Positions 35,064 to 43,656 are shown, counted from the first letter of the stretch. The stretch is DNA of 64,000 nt from Paenibacillus xylanilyticus (GCF_009664365.1 NZ_CP044310.1:2925001-2989000), one strand, 5' to 3'. The notes: generated from the letters alone by a model not told the origin. A program made the numbers and translations.

Positions 35064-35235
35064 TAGTTTACATTGTATTTATTGAATTATATACATATTC
35101 CCGCAGATTACAATTTACACATCTGGACATAATTGTTGCTTATTTTACAGAACCGTTAATTATGTAGCTTAATGCGAAAATAAACGACTCATTATTTAAA
35201 ATTGTAATTTTCTGAAACTGAAGGAGTGATACGTT

Positions 35236-35838
35236 ATGAAAAACGATAACAAGTCAGCTACCGATCCTCGAATACTTCGGACAAGACAGCTTATTCGGGA
35301 TGCCTTCGTAGATCTGCTGCAGGAAGTGGATATCGAGAAGTTAACGGTGAACCGCATTGCCGAACGTGCAACCATTAACCGGGTAACCTTTTATCTTCAT
35401 TATCGTGATATCACGGATATGATGGAGAAAATGGCGGACGAGATGAACGAGCATATTGAACGGATTGTTGATCAGTACCACCGATTTGACAATCATGAGA
35501 CAGAGGACGCCTGGCCAGTTCTGGTGAAAGTGCTTGAGCATTTTGCCGATCATCCCAAATTCTATCGTGTCGTGCTCGCCTCCAAACGAACCCCAATTTT
35601 TACAGAACGGTTGTTGAAATTACTCACTAGACTTGTTACAGAGAAGATAGAGAAGCTGGAGATGGAAAGTGCTTTTGCGCAGGCAGGCATCCATAAGGAA
35701 ATTGCCATTTGGTACACCTCTTCGGCACTGATCGGAACCATTGTGGCCTGGCTTCGCAATGACATGCCATATGCACCACATTTTCTGGCCAAACAATTTT
35801 CGTTAATTCGCTCGTATGCGTACAAAGGGTTCATGTAA
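35236..35838 (+). CDS. TetR/AcrR family transcriptional regulator
   Basis: 200 residues, ATG after GAAGGAGTG. N-terminal TetR HTH (about 15-60: TRQLIRDAFVDLLQEVDIEKLTVNRIAERATINRVTFYLHYRDI), then an all-helical ligand domain with FYRVVLASKRTPIFTERL and YTSSALIGTIVAWLRNDMP, the pattern of the TetR_C_33-type C-terminus. Divergent from the MFS pump gene and most likely its repressor through the palindrome at 35050-35063. Confidence 0.92.
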   Translation: MKNDNKSATDPRILRTRQLIRDAFVDLLQEVDIEKLTVNRIAERATINRVTFYLHYRDITDMMEKMADEMNEHIERIVDQYHRFDNHETEDAWPVLVKVLEHFADHPKFYRVVLASKRTPIFTERLLKLLTRLVTEKIEKLEMESAFAQAGIHKEIAIWYTSSALIGTIVAWLRNDMPYAPHFLAKQFSLIRSYAYKGFM

Positions 35839-35849
35839 ATAACAAAAGA

Positions 35850-36503
35850 ATGGATGTGGGACACTTGAACATCATCATATTTGGAGCGACAGGAAGAACA
35901 GGCAAGGAACTGCTGCAGCGTGCACTTAATGAAGGGCATACCGTAACCGCATTTGTTCGAAACCCTTCCAAACTGGCTATTCCTCATCCAAATTTAAAGA
36001 TCGTGCAGGGAGAAGTAACCCGATATACGGATGTCGATCATGTCCTGAAAAATGAAAAATTTGACGCAGTCTTTTCGGTTCTTGGGGCGAGGAGCATGTT
36101 CAAAAGAGATCTCGTTCTTATCGACGCGCTGAAAAATATCATCCAGGCGATGGAAAACAACGAAGCTGGCAAATTGATTCATGTGTCGTTTATTGGTACT
36201 CACAGGGAGGCTGGTAAGCTCGGTTTCTTATACAAATATGTCATCCCGAACGTTATGACCAATCTGCTTCGCGATCACATGGATAAGGATAAGCTCGTAA
36301 CCAGCAGCAAGCTGAATTGGATACTGGTTCAACCTCCCGTGCTCACGATGGATCGTTATAATGGACAGTATGTTCACGAAGCGGAGATTCACCCGGACAA
36401 GTCTCGGAAACTCAAGCTGTCGCGTGCCAATCTGGCTGATTTTATGCTTCAACATGTGAACGATAGCACGTATGATCGTAAAGCTGTCTTGGTTACAGAG
36501 TAG
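35850..36503 (+). CDS. NAD(P)-binding oxidoreductase, atypical SDR (NAD(P)H-flavin/NmrA-like)
   Basis: 217 residues from ATG 35850; TTG 35865 (MNIIIFGATGRTG) is an alternative and neither has a strong ribosome binding site. Rossmann fold with IIIFGATGRTGKELLQRALNEGHTVTAFVRNPSKL, the atypical-SDR dinucleotide motif GATGxTG; the usual YxxxK is not conserved. Such proteins bind NAD(P)H and act as stress sensors or reductases of quinones and flavins. Starts 11 bp after the TetR gene and probably shares its transcript, so it may join the response to the pump's inducer. Confidence 0.82.
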   Translation: MDVGHLNIIIFGATGRTGKELLQRALNEGHTVTAFVRNPSKLAIPHPNLKIVQGEVTRYTDVDHVLKNEKFDAVFSVLGARSMFKRDLVLIDALKNIIQAMENNEAGKLIHVSFIGTHREAGKLGFLYKYVIPNVMTNLLRDHMDKDKLVTSSKLNWILVQPPVLTMDRYNGQYVHEAEIHPDKSRKLKLSRANLADFMLQHVNDSTYDRKAVLVTE

Positions 36504-36525
36504 GTCTTCCGGAAACCATTTCATG

Positions 36526-36547
36526 ACCGCCCATCGGCGGTTTTTTT
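36526..36547 (+). terminator. terminator of the TetR / SDR pair
   Basis: ACCGCC-catc-GGCGGT followed by seven T. Confidence 0.9.
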
Positions 36548-36586
36548 CAAATGACCAAAGGCTAGAAGGTGAGGAGGGGGCGTTTT

Positions 36587-37354
36587 TTGCTGATGGATTC
36601 TATCCAACATAAACATCTGATTGAGATCATGAAGTCACTTCCCCTGAAACAGAGGTACTCCAAAGCGGATCTGTTAATCAATGATCTGAAATTGGGAGAA
36701 GCAGGGAACGTTGAGATGTACTATTCTCCGCATAATGAATACATCAATTCCTCCGCCAAAGTCATGCTTGTTGGCATTACACCCGGTTGGCAGCAGATGG
36801 AGATTGCTTTTCGCACAGCCGTTCAAGCTTTGAAGCGTCAGGCCACCTACGAAGCAGCCTGTCAGGAAGCAAAGTTTGCCGCCAGAATGGCTGGAGTCAT
36901 GCGAACAAACGTAATCCAAATGCTTCAGGAGACAGGACTGCACCAATTTTTAAATGTACCTCATGTGAGTAAGCTTTTTGATCCGGAGTGCACACTTCTG
37001 CACACCACTTCACTGATCCGGTATCCAATCTTAGTGAAGCAGCAAAATTATACGGGACATCAGCCTGCCATTACCCAGAATAACTTTTTATATGAAGCTG
37101 TGCTTGGGTCTTTTCTGCCTGAGTGGAGTCAACTGGACGAACCCTTAGTTATTCCGCTCGGGAAGTCCGTTGAAGCTGTGCTTCGTCAATTGCTTGAGGA
37201 GAAACGAATACGTGAGAAAAGGATATTGTGGGGCTTCCCTCATCCGTCCGGGGCCAACGGTTCCCGGCTCAAACAGCTTCAACAGAACAAGGCAGACATG
37301 CAGTATAGATTGAGAAATCTCCATACAACTGCTCCTGCGTGTAAAAAGCAATGA
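36587..37354 (+). CDS. uracil-DNA glycosylase superfamily-like protein
   Basis: 255 residues from TTG 36587, 9 bp after AGGAGG (36572-36577); ATG 36593 is possible. Two segments resemble the UDG fold: a water-activating-type loop VMLVGITPGWQQ (about 65-75) and GFPHPSGANGSR (about 225-235), like the HPSP leucine-loop region. The usual catalytic Asp/Asn after the first motif is not obvious, so glycosylase activity is uncertain. No Cys cluster for an iron-sulfur centre is apparent. Single-gene unit. Confidence 0.62.
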   Translation: MLMDSIQHKHLIEIMKSLPLKQRYSKADLLINDLKLGEAGNVEMYYSPHNEYINSSAKVMLVGITPGWQQMEIAFRTAVQALKRQATYEAACQEAKFAARMAGVMRTNVIQMLQETGLHQFLNVPHVSKLFDPECTLLHTTSLIRYPILVKQQNYTGHQPAITQNNFLYEAVLGSFLPEWSQLDEPLVIPLGKSVEAVLRQLLEEKRIREKRILWGFPHPSGANGSRLKQLQQNKADMQYRLRNLHTTAPACKKQ

Positions 37355-37463
37355 AAGTCTCACTCGGCAGTCTGGATAAACATCACACAGAGGGTCAACC
37401 AAGTAAATTAATAGTATAATAGTTGAGACTACTTAGAATGCATTGGAGGAAAAGGAGAAGCAC

Positions 37464-38138
37464 ATGCCGACAATACTTGTTGCTGACGATGATGCGAACA
37501 TTCGCGAACTTGTCTGTTTATTTCTGAAGAATGACGGTTTTACAACGGTAGAAGCTGCAGATGGCAAGCAAGCGCTTGCGCTTTATGCTTCGACACCTGT
37601 CGATCTGGTTGTGCTTGATATTATGATGCCAATTATGGATGGTTGGACATTATGCAAGGAACTTCGCAGGGCAAGTCCTGACCTTCCTTTGCTTATGTTG
37701 ACTGCACGAGGTGAAACATGGGAGAAGGTAAAGGGTTTTGAACTGGGAACAGATGATTATTTGACCAAGCCGTTTGATCCGCTGGAATTGACGGTTCGGG
37801 TTAGGGCACTGCTGAAGCGCTACCGGATCGGTTCAACACAAATGATTCAGCTGGGCAAGCTCATTTTGGATAAGGAAACCTATAAAATTACGAATGGCAC
37901 AGAATCTCTTACGCTGCCGCTGAAGGAATTCGAGCTACTATATAAACTTGCGGGGACACCTGGACAGGTGTATACGCGTGAACAACTGATCGATCAAATT
38001 TGGGGAATTGATTATGCCGGAGATGATCGAACGATTGATGTACATATTAAACGTTTGCGGGAAAGATTTATAGCTTCTACAGATTTTCGGATTGAAACGG
38101 TGCGGGGTCTTGGATACAGGCTTGAGGTTTGTGGATGA
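37464..38138 (+). CDS. OmpR/PhoB family response regulator
   Basis: 224 residues from ATG 37464, 5 bp after AAAGGAG. Receiver domain (1-118) with acidic pocket DDD8-10, phospho-acceptor Asp52 (VVLDIMMPIMDG) and the conserved KPFDPLEL lysine; C-terminal winged-helix DNA-binding domain (about 130-222: LTLPLKEFELLYKLAGTPGQVYTREQLIDQIWG...TIDVHIKRLRERF). Stop overlaps the kinase start (ATGA). A TATAAT at 37415-37420 may be its -10 box. Confidence 0.95.
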   Translation: MPTILVADDDANIRELVCLFLKNDGFTTVEAADGKQALALYASTPVDLVVLDIMMPIMDGWTLCKELRRASPDLPLLMLTARGETWEKVKGFELGTDDYLTKPFDPLELTVRVRALLKRYRIGSTQMIQLGKLILDKETYKITNGTESLTLPLKEFELLYKLAGTPGQVYTREQLIDQIWGIDYAGDDRTIDVHIKRLRERFIASTDFRIETVRGLGYRLEVCG

Positions 38139-39508
38139 TCAGATCTCTGTATATCCGTGTGGTCCTGACTTTTCTTGTGTCTGTTATCGCGGGTATCATT
38201 TTAGCATTTATCATTACTTTTCTGGTGTTCCGCGAGAATCTGAATGAAAATTTGCTGGACAAATTATTAAGCTTTGGACAGGATATTGTGCGAATCTATG
38301 AAACGATGCCTGAGCGTGAAGCAGACTGGTTTGTAGCTGAGATGAAGCAGCTGGATACCTATCATATTCGCATCTATGATGAGAATAATGAGTTCCGCTC
38401 CTTCGGTAAGCTAGGTGAACAGTCCCCAGCTCCTGTATCAGCAGAGCAAATCGAAAACGTACGGAATGGAGACATTGTTCGGGCCAATGCAACCAAAGAG
38501 TATACAGGTTATTTGGGAATGCCTTTAAGAACGGAGTCGGGAACAAATGCGTTATTTGTTCAGCCTCTTGTCTCGCCTTATACTTCTTTTAATGTAAAAT
38601 GGATATCCACGTTCCTGATCTATTCTTTGGTTATCGGCAGTCTACTAATTTTGGCAGCTTCCATATTTGTAGTCAAACCAATCAACAAGCTCACCAAGGC
38701 AACCAAGCGTCTCGCTTCAGGTGATTTTAATGTCAGGGTGAATATTAAGCAAACGGGAGAGCTTGGAGCTTTGGCTAGAAGCTTTGAAGAAATGACACAT
38801 GATCTGCAGCACCTGGAACAAATGCGCAGAGAATTCGTCGCTAATGTTTCACATGAGGTTCAGTCGCCGCTTACTTCCATCTCCGGGTATGCCCAAGCGC
38901 TCAAGCAGGTCAATCTTGCGGAGCAAGAACGAGACCGTTATCTGGATATTATTAGTGCTGAAGCAAAGCGAATGTCCAAAATGAGTGACAGCTTGCTGAA
39001 ACTGAGCTTGCTGGAATCCGATTCGCAATCATTGCGATTCACGGAGCGCAATCTCGATGAACAGATCAGGCGCGTAATTGTGGCACTGCAGCCACAATGG
39101 ACTGTCCGAAACATTAATTTCGAGCTGGATCTGCAGGCGATTAAAGTTACAGCAGATCATGATCAGCTGGATCAGGTTTGGATGAATATTCTCGGGAATG
39201 GCATCAAATTTTCCGAAGATCATGGTGCTATGGCTGTCAGTATGAGACAAGTTCACTCTGATGTGATCATACGCGTATCCGATAACGGAATTGGCATTGA
39301 ACCAGAGGATCACCAGAGTATTTTCGAGCGCTTTTTCAAGGCGGATCGTTCCCATGGCAGCAAATACGAGGGTAGCGGGATGGGACTCGCTATCGTTAAA
39401 CAGATTGTTTCACTTCATAAGGGAGACATTCAGGTAGAGAGTAAGCCGGGTGAGGGAACAACATTTGTTGTGACCTTGCCGATCCATCCTGCCGAAAAAC
39501 ATAGATAA
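38135..39508 (+). CDS. sensor histidine kinase with HAMP domain
   Basis: 457 residues from ATG 38135 (ATGA overlap, GAGG upstream). Membrane helix 1 (about 8-30), extracellular sensor of about 130 residues, membrane helix 2 (about 160-185), HAMP (VKPINKLTKATKRLASGDFNVRV), HisKA with the phosphorylated His in FVANVSHEVQSPLTSISGYAQALK, and HATPase_c with N box VWMNILGNGIKF, G1 box RVSDNGIGIEPED and G2 box GSGMGLAIVKQIV. Complete. Partner of the upstream response regulator. Signal unknown; the ABC exporter operon downstream is a possible target but has its own operators. Confidence 0.95.
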   Translation: MIRSLYIRVVLTFLVSVIAGIILAFIITFLVFRENLNENLLDKLLSFGQDIVRIYETMPEREADWFVAEMKQLDTYHIRIYDENNEFRSFGKLGEQSPAPVSAEQIENVRNGDIVRANATKEYTGYLGMPLRTESGTNALFVQPLVSPYTSFNVKWISTFLIYSLVIGSLLILAASIFVVKPINKLTKATKRLASGDFNVRVNIKQTGELGALARSFEEMTHDLQHLEQMRREFVANVSHEVQSPLTSISGYAQALKQVNLAEQERDRYLDIISAEAKRMSKMSDSLLKLSLLESDSQSLRFTERNLDEQIRRVIVALQPQWTVRNINFELDLQAIKVTADHDQLDQVWMNILGNGIKFSEDHGAMAVSMRQVHSDVIIRVSDNGIGIEPEDHQSIFERFFKADRSHGSKYEGSGMGLAIVKQIVSLHKGDIQVESKPGEGTTFVVTLPIHPAEKHR

Positions 39509-39629
39509 AGATTGCAGTGTCTTCTGTGGTCTGGCCACTATTTGCTGAGGATTACATACAAGAGCATTGTATGTGTCCTCAGCATTTTTTTATAGAAAAG
39601 GGGAAACTCGCATAACTGGAAAAAACAGG

Positions 39630-39691
39630 TTGACAGGATAAAGTTCTGCGTATACAATCGTATACATATTAACTCGTATACAAATGTATAC
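39630..39691 (+). promoter_or_regulatory. repressible promoter with paired GTATAC operators
   Basis: TTGACA (39630-39635), 17 bp, TACAAT (39653-39658). GTATAC occurs four times as two pairs with 10-bp periods: 39650 and 39660 (overlapping the -10 box), 39676 and 39686 (in the leader, just before the ribosome binding site). Strong sign of repressor binding. Confidence 0.75.
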
Positions 39692-39711
39692 GATATGGAG
39701 GTGTTCTTGAA

Positions 39712-40074
39712 ATGAGAGAACAATACGCTAGTGAGTCTGCAGAACGTCAAAATATGCGTTCAGGACGTGGACGCGGAGAAGAAGAGCAGCGTGGTGAACG
39801 GTCCAGAAGGGGCAGAGGACATGGTGAACATCACGGTAAGCGGGGGAACGGAGCGCAAACGTTCCGGCGTGGTCGCATTCTGGTTTTTCTGGAGCAAATG
39901 CAAAATCGAAGAACGACTTTGGCCAGACAGCTGGGTCAAGCGGAATATGAGCATATTCGTCCGATGATTAGCGGTGAATTAAAAGCGATCGATCAGGTTA
40001 TCGATGAATATATTCATCTCTTCGAGCTTCAAGATGAACATGAGAGCCCTAATAAGGATTTGGAGAGTGAATAA
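39712..40074 (+). CDS. hypothetical protein with Arg/Gly/His-rich N-terminus, first gene of ABC exporter operon
   Basis: 120 residues, ATG 8 bp after GGAGGTG. Residues 15-50 are low-complexity (RSGRGRGEEEQRGERSRRGRG, then HGEHHGKRGNG), followed by a helical C-terminal half (RRGRILVFLEQMQNRRTTLARQLGQAEYEHIRPMISGELKAIDQVIDEYIHLFEL). The C-terminal half looks like a dimerising helix pair and might be a regulator or metal-binding accessory. Only 2 bp separate it from the exporter gene. No known family recognised. Confidence 0.7.
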   Translation: MREQYASESAERQNMRSGRGRGEEEQRGERSRRGRGHGEHHGKRGNGAQTFRRGRILVFLEQMQNRRTTLARQLGQAEYEHIRPMISGELKAIDQVIDEYIHLFELQDEHESPNKDLESE

Positions 40075-40076
40075 GA

Positions 40077-41795
40077 ATGATTCGTCGTTTCTTTTCGTAT
40101 TATCGGCCTTACAAGAAACTGTTTGTCATTGATTTTGGATGTGCAGTTATCGCAGGCCTGTTGGAACTGGCATTTCCACTTGCCGTGAGCAAATTTATTA
40201 ATGAATTATTGCCAGGTCAGGACTGGCCGCTCATTATCCTGGCTTGTATTGTATTGTTGTCCATTTATGCACTTAATACAGCCTTGAATTATGTTGTTAC
40301 ATATTGGGGTCACATGCTCGGTATTAACATTGAGACCAACATGCGTGAGAAAATGTTCGCTCACTTGCAGAAGTTGTCCTTCCGTTTCTTTGATAATCGA
40401 AAAACCGGTCATCTGATTGGTCATTTAACGAATGATCTGAATGACATCGGAGAGGTAGCTCACCATGGACCGGAGGATGTCTTCATCGCCGTTATGACAT
40501 TGATTGGTTCATTCTGGCTCATGGCGAATATTAATCTGGAGCTGGCCTTGATTACATTTATTATTATACCGATCATGGCCTGGGTCATTATCGTGTTTGG
40601 TGGACGCATGACCAAAACGTATCGTCGCCTCTTTGGCAACGTGGGTAATTTCAATTCCCGGATCGAAGATAATGTAGGCGGAATTCGTGTCGTTCAATCC
40701 TTTGCGAATGAAGAGCATGAGAAAAAACTATTTTCCGTCGACAATGAAAACTTTCGTCAAACCAAACTGCTTGCTTATAAAACGATGGCCAAGAGCATCT
40801 CGGTCAGCTATATGATGATGAGACTGGTCACTGTATTTGTGATGATCAGCGGTGCGTGGTTCTTTATTGACGGCAAAATCGATATGGGAGACTTCATGGC
40901 ATTCCTGCTGCTCTCCAACATTTTCTTCCGTCCGATTGAGAAAATCAACGCAGTCATCGAGAGCTATCCGAAGGGGATTGCCGGCTTCAAGCGCTATCTT
41001 GAAATTATTGATACGGAGCCTGAAATCGCGGATGCCAAAAACGCTGTTGAGCTGAAACATGTTCGGGGCGATATCCGTTTCGAGAATGTATCGTTCGGTT
41101 ATGAATCCAGCCGCCGTATACTGAACAACATCAGTCTGTCTATTAAACCGGGAGAAACCGTTGCTTTCGTTGGACCTTCCGGTGCAGGAAAAACAACCAT
41201 CTGCAGTCTGCTCCCAAGGTTCTACGAAGTGGAAGAGGGAAGAATCACAGTAGATGGCGTTGATATTCGGGATGTCCAGCTGCAATCCCTTCGCAAACAC
41301 ATTGGTATCGTTCAGCAGGATGTATTCCTGTTCTCGGGAACCATCAAGGAGAATATCGCCTATGGGGATCTTACGGCAACAGATGAGCAAATCTGGGATG
41401 CTGCCCGCCGGGCGTCGCTGGAGGAATTGCTTCTCACCTTGCCGGACGGCATCGATACGATCATCGGTGAACGTGGGGTTAAGCTATCAGGAGGGCAGAA
41501 GCAGCGTTTGTCCATTGCTCGCATGTTCCTGAAAAATCCACCGATTCTGATCCTTGATGAAGCTACATCAGCTCTGGATACGGAAACGGAAGCTTTAATT
41601 CAAAAATCTCTTGCAGAACTGTCTGTGGGCAGAACTACGCTGGTCATTGCACACCGCCTGACAACCATCAAGAATGCAGACCGCATCATGGTTGTGAACG
41701 CGGATGGCATTGCCGAGCAGGGGAATCATGATGAACTGGTTGCAGCTGGTGGGATCTACAGCCGACTTCATCAGGTACAGTACAGTCATTCATAG
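40077..41795 (+). CDS. ABC exporter, fused permease and ATP-binding protein
   Basis: 572 residues. N-terminal exporter transmembrane domain with six helices (about 1-310), then the nucleotide-binding domain: Walker A GPSGAGKTT, Q-loop IVQQDVFLFSG, signature LSGGQKQR, Walker B ILILDEATSALD, H-loop VIAHRL. Homodimer- or heterodimer-forming multidrug/lipid exporter of the MsbA/BmrA/LmrA type. Co-transcribed with the Arg/Gly/His-rich protein from a repressible promoter. Substrate unknown. Confidence 0.94.
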   Translation: MIRRFFSYYRPYKKLFVIDFGCAVIAGLLELAFPLAVSKFINELLPGQDWPLIILACIVLLSIYALNTALNYVVTYWGHMLGINIETNMREKMFAHLQKLSFRFFDNRKTGHLIGHLTNDLNDIGEVAHHGPEDVFIAVMTLIGSFWLMANINLELALITFIIIPIMAWVIIVFGGRMTKTYRRLFGNVGNFNSRIEDNVGGIRVVQSFANEEHEKKLFSVDNENFRQTKLLAYKTMAKSISVSYMMMRLVTVFVMISGAWFFIDGKIDMGDFMAFLLLSNIFFRPIEKINAVIESYPKGIAGFKRYLEIIDTEPEIADAKNAVELKHVRGDIRFENVSFGYESSRRILNNISLSIKPGETVAFVGPSGAGKTTICSLLPRFYEVEEGRITVDGVDIRDVQLQSLRKHIGIVQQDVFLFSGTIKENIAYGDLTATDEQIWDAARRASLEELLLTLPDGIDTIIGERGVKLSGGQKQRLSIARMFLKNPPILILDEATSALDTETEALIQKSLAELSVGRTTLVIAHRLTTIKNADRIMVVNADGIAEQGNHDELVAAGGIYSRLHQVQYSHS

Positions 41796-41814
41796 AAAAA
41801 GGTTTTGGAAGCTG

Positions 41815-41840
41815 AACCGCGCAAATAAGCGCGGTTTTTT
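41815..41840 (+). terminator. terminator of the ABC exporter operon
   Basis: AACCGCGC-aaataa-GCGCGGTT with six T. Confidence 0.93.
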
Positions 41841-41899
41841 GCTGCTTCATTTGCCCTCAAATGATTGCATCGTATTATTTTTCGGCAGGCACGATCATT

Positions 41900-41952
41900 A
41901 TGTTGACAACGTCCACTAATCAACTTATTATAATGTTGACAATGTCCACTAA
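41900..41952 (+). promoter_or_regulatory. MarR operon promoter with a duplicated 20-bp operator
   Basis: Two copies of ATGTTGACAAcGTCCACTAA at 41900-41919 and 41933-41952, one mismatch, offset 33 bp (three helical turns). The first contains the -35 TTGACA (41903-41908); TATTAT at 41926-41931 is the -10 with a 17-bp spacer. The second covers the transcription start. Each has a GACAA(C/T)GTC core dyad. Confidence 0.75.
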
Positions 41953-41967
41953 AAGGGAGGGTTTCGC

Positions 41968-42429
41968 ATCGACTCTCAGCATATACATTCTGATATTCTG
42001 GCTGACATGCGGCGTTTTAACCGCTTTTATACCAATATTCTTGGCGTATTGGATAAGCACATCCTTGGTACGGGGTATTCGTTTGCCGAGGTAAGGGTCA
42101 TCATTGAAATTGGTATTCGTGGAGAAAGTATTGCCAACAATCTGGTGGATACACTGACCATTGATCGCAGTTATATGAGCCGAATTGTGAACAAGCTGAC
42201 TAAGGAAGGTCTGCTCACCAAGGTGAATTCGGAAGCTGACAGCCGTGTCAGCCTCATTCGGCTGACGGATAAAGGCCAGGAACTTTACGCTGAATTAAAC
42301 GATCGGTCTGACCAGCAAATATTGAAGTTAATGCAGAATCTGGATGAGGAAGAGATCCAAGAGGTCTATGCTTCCATGATGAACATACAAGAGAAGTTGA
42401 CAAAGAAAGCAGGAGAGACAACACGATGA
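41968..42429 (+). CDS. MarR family transcriptional regulator (probable ATC start)
   Basis: 153 residues if read from ATC 41968, 6 bp after AAAAGGGAGGG; 140 residues from the first ATG at 42007, which has no ribosome binding site. The upstream codons read DSQHIHSDILADMRRFNRFYT, which looks like the natural first helix of MarR proteins, and the frame is closed by TAA at 41950. Winged HTH: GESIANNLVDTLTIDRSYMSRIVNKLTKEGLL, wing DSRVSLIRLTDKG. Overlaps the lyase gene (ATGA). Duplicated operators at its promoter suggest autorepression. The start remains unproven. Confidence 0.85.
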   Translation: MDSQHIHSDILADMRRFNRFYTNILGVLDKHILGTGYSFAEVRVIIEIGIRGESIANNLVDTLTIDRSYMSRIVNKLTKEGLLTKVNSEADSRVSLIRLTDKGQELYAELNDRSDQQILKLMQNLDEEEIQEVYASMMNIQEKLTKKAGETTR

Positions 42430-43505
42430 TACGATTCGAATGTGATTATAACGAAGGTGCGCATGTACGCATTCTGCAAAGACTGATCGAGACCAATATG
42501 GAACAAACGAACGGTTATGGCACAGATCCTCACTGTGATCGGGCGAGAGCTCTGATTCGTCAAGCGTGTGACAGTGAGCAGGCTGATGTGCATTTTCTGG
42601 TCGGAGGCACTCAAACCAACACAACGGTCATTGCATCCATCCTTCGTCCCTATCAAGGTGTCATTGCGGTGACTTCGGGCCACATCGCTGTTCACGAAAC
42701 GGGGGCAATTGAAGCAACTGGTCATAAAGTACTTACCGTTCCCAGCGAAGACGGGAAGATCACAGCTGAACAAGTAAAAGCAGTCTATGAAGCGCATAGG
42801 AGTGAGTCTTCTCCAGAGCACTGTGTACAGCCAGGAATGGTTTACATATCCCAGCCAACAGAGAACGGGACGATGTACAGTAAGGCCGAATTACAGTCAT
42901 TATTTGAGACAAGTAAAAAATGCGGACTTCCTTTATTTGTGGATGGGGCAAGGCTCGGCTACGCGCTTGCGTCTCCGGAATGTGACATGACCCTTGCTGA
43001 TCTCGCGCGTCTATGTGATGTGTTTTATATCGGAGGAACCAAGATCGGTGCTCTGATGGGGGAAGCTGTAGTCATCCTGAATGATGCATTGAAGCCTGAT
43101 TTCCGTTACATGATCAAGCAGAAGGGCGGTCTGCTCGCAAAAGGCAGATTGCTGGGCATTCAGTTCGAAACGTTGTTCGAAGACGGATTGTATCTGGAAA
43201 TTTCACGACATGCCATTGATATGGCCATGCGAATTCACGATTCGCTCGAAGAACAGCATATCCGGTTCCTGTATGAATCACCAACCAATCAACAGTTTCC
43301 AATTTTGCCTGATGTTTTGCTTGAGAAATTACGCAGCCAATATACGTTCACCTTCTGGGAGAAGGTAGACGCCACACATAGTGCAGTCCGTTTTTGCACC
43401 AGTTGGGCGACGCAGCAGGATAATGTGGATGCTCTGGCCCGTGATATCGCTCGATTAATGCACGAATCAGGTGAAATCCTTGAATTGGCTGAAGCAATGG
43501 TTTAA
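42426..43505 (+). CDS. threonine aldolase/beta-eliminating lyase family PLP enzyme
   Basis: 359 residues, ATG overlapping the MarR stop by 4 bp. Fold type I PLP enzyme: FLVGGTQTNTTVIASILRPYQGVIAVTSGHIAVHETGAIEATGHK phosphate-binding part, PLFVDGARLGYALAS with the Asp that contacts the pyridine nitrogen, and Lys206 (YIGGTKIGALMGE) as PLP lysine. Low-specificity L-threonine aldolases split beta-hydroxy amino acids to glycine and an aldehyde. Control by a MarR repressor is unusual for primary metabolism and hints at use of a specific hydroxy amino acid. Confidence 0.9.
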   Translation: MIRFECDYNEGAHVRILQRLIETNMEQTNGYGTDPHCDRARALIRQACDSEQADVHFLVGGTQTNTTVIASILRPYQGVIAVTSGHIAVHETGAIEATGHKVLTVPSEDGKITAEQVKAVYEAHRSESSPEHCVQPGMVYISQPTENGTMYSKAELQSLFETSKKCGLPLFVDGARLGYALASPECDMTLADLARLCDVFYIGGTKIGALMGEAVVILNDALKPDFRYMIKQKGGLLAKGRLLGIQFETLFEDGLYLEISRHAIDMAMRIHDSLEEQHIRFLYESPTNQQFPILPDVLLEKLRSQYTFTFWEKVDATHSAVRFCTSWATQQDNVDALARDIARLMHESGEILELAEAMV

Positions 43506-43542
43506 ACAGTGAAAATGTAGGATGAATCGTTGCGATATACTG

Positions 43543-43573
43543 AAAAAGGACGACATATGGTCGTCCTTTTTTT
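43543..43573. terminator. terminator of the MarR/lyase operon
   Basis: AAAAAGGACGAC-atatg-GTCGTCCTTTTTTT; T tracts on both strands, 13-bp symmetry. Confidence 0.93.
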
Positions 43574-43656
43574 GATGGGAAATAACGTGAATGTGAATTG
43601 GAAGCAAAGTCGTGACCCGATTGACAGGTTGTCTTAAACAGAGTTACCATGGACAC

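Noticed and set aside
39650-39691. GTATAC repeats as a short CRISPR-like array
   Set aside because: Units are 6 bp with 4-10 bp gaps and overlap a promoter; no spacers. No CRISPR array was seen anywhere in the window.
41861-42094. 77-codon frame overlapping the MarR promoter and 5' end
   Set aside because: Runs through promoter and operators in another frame; no homology.
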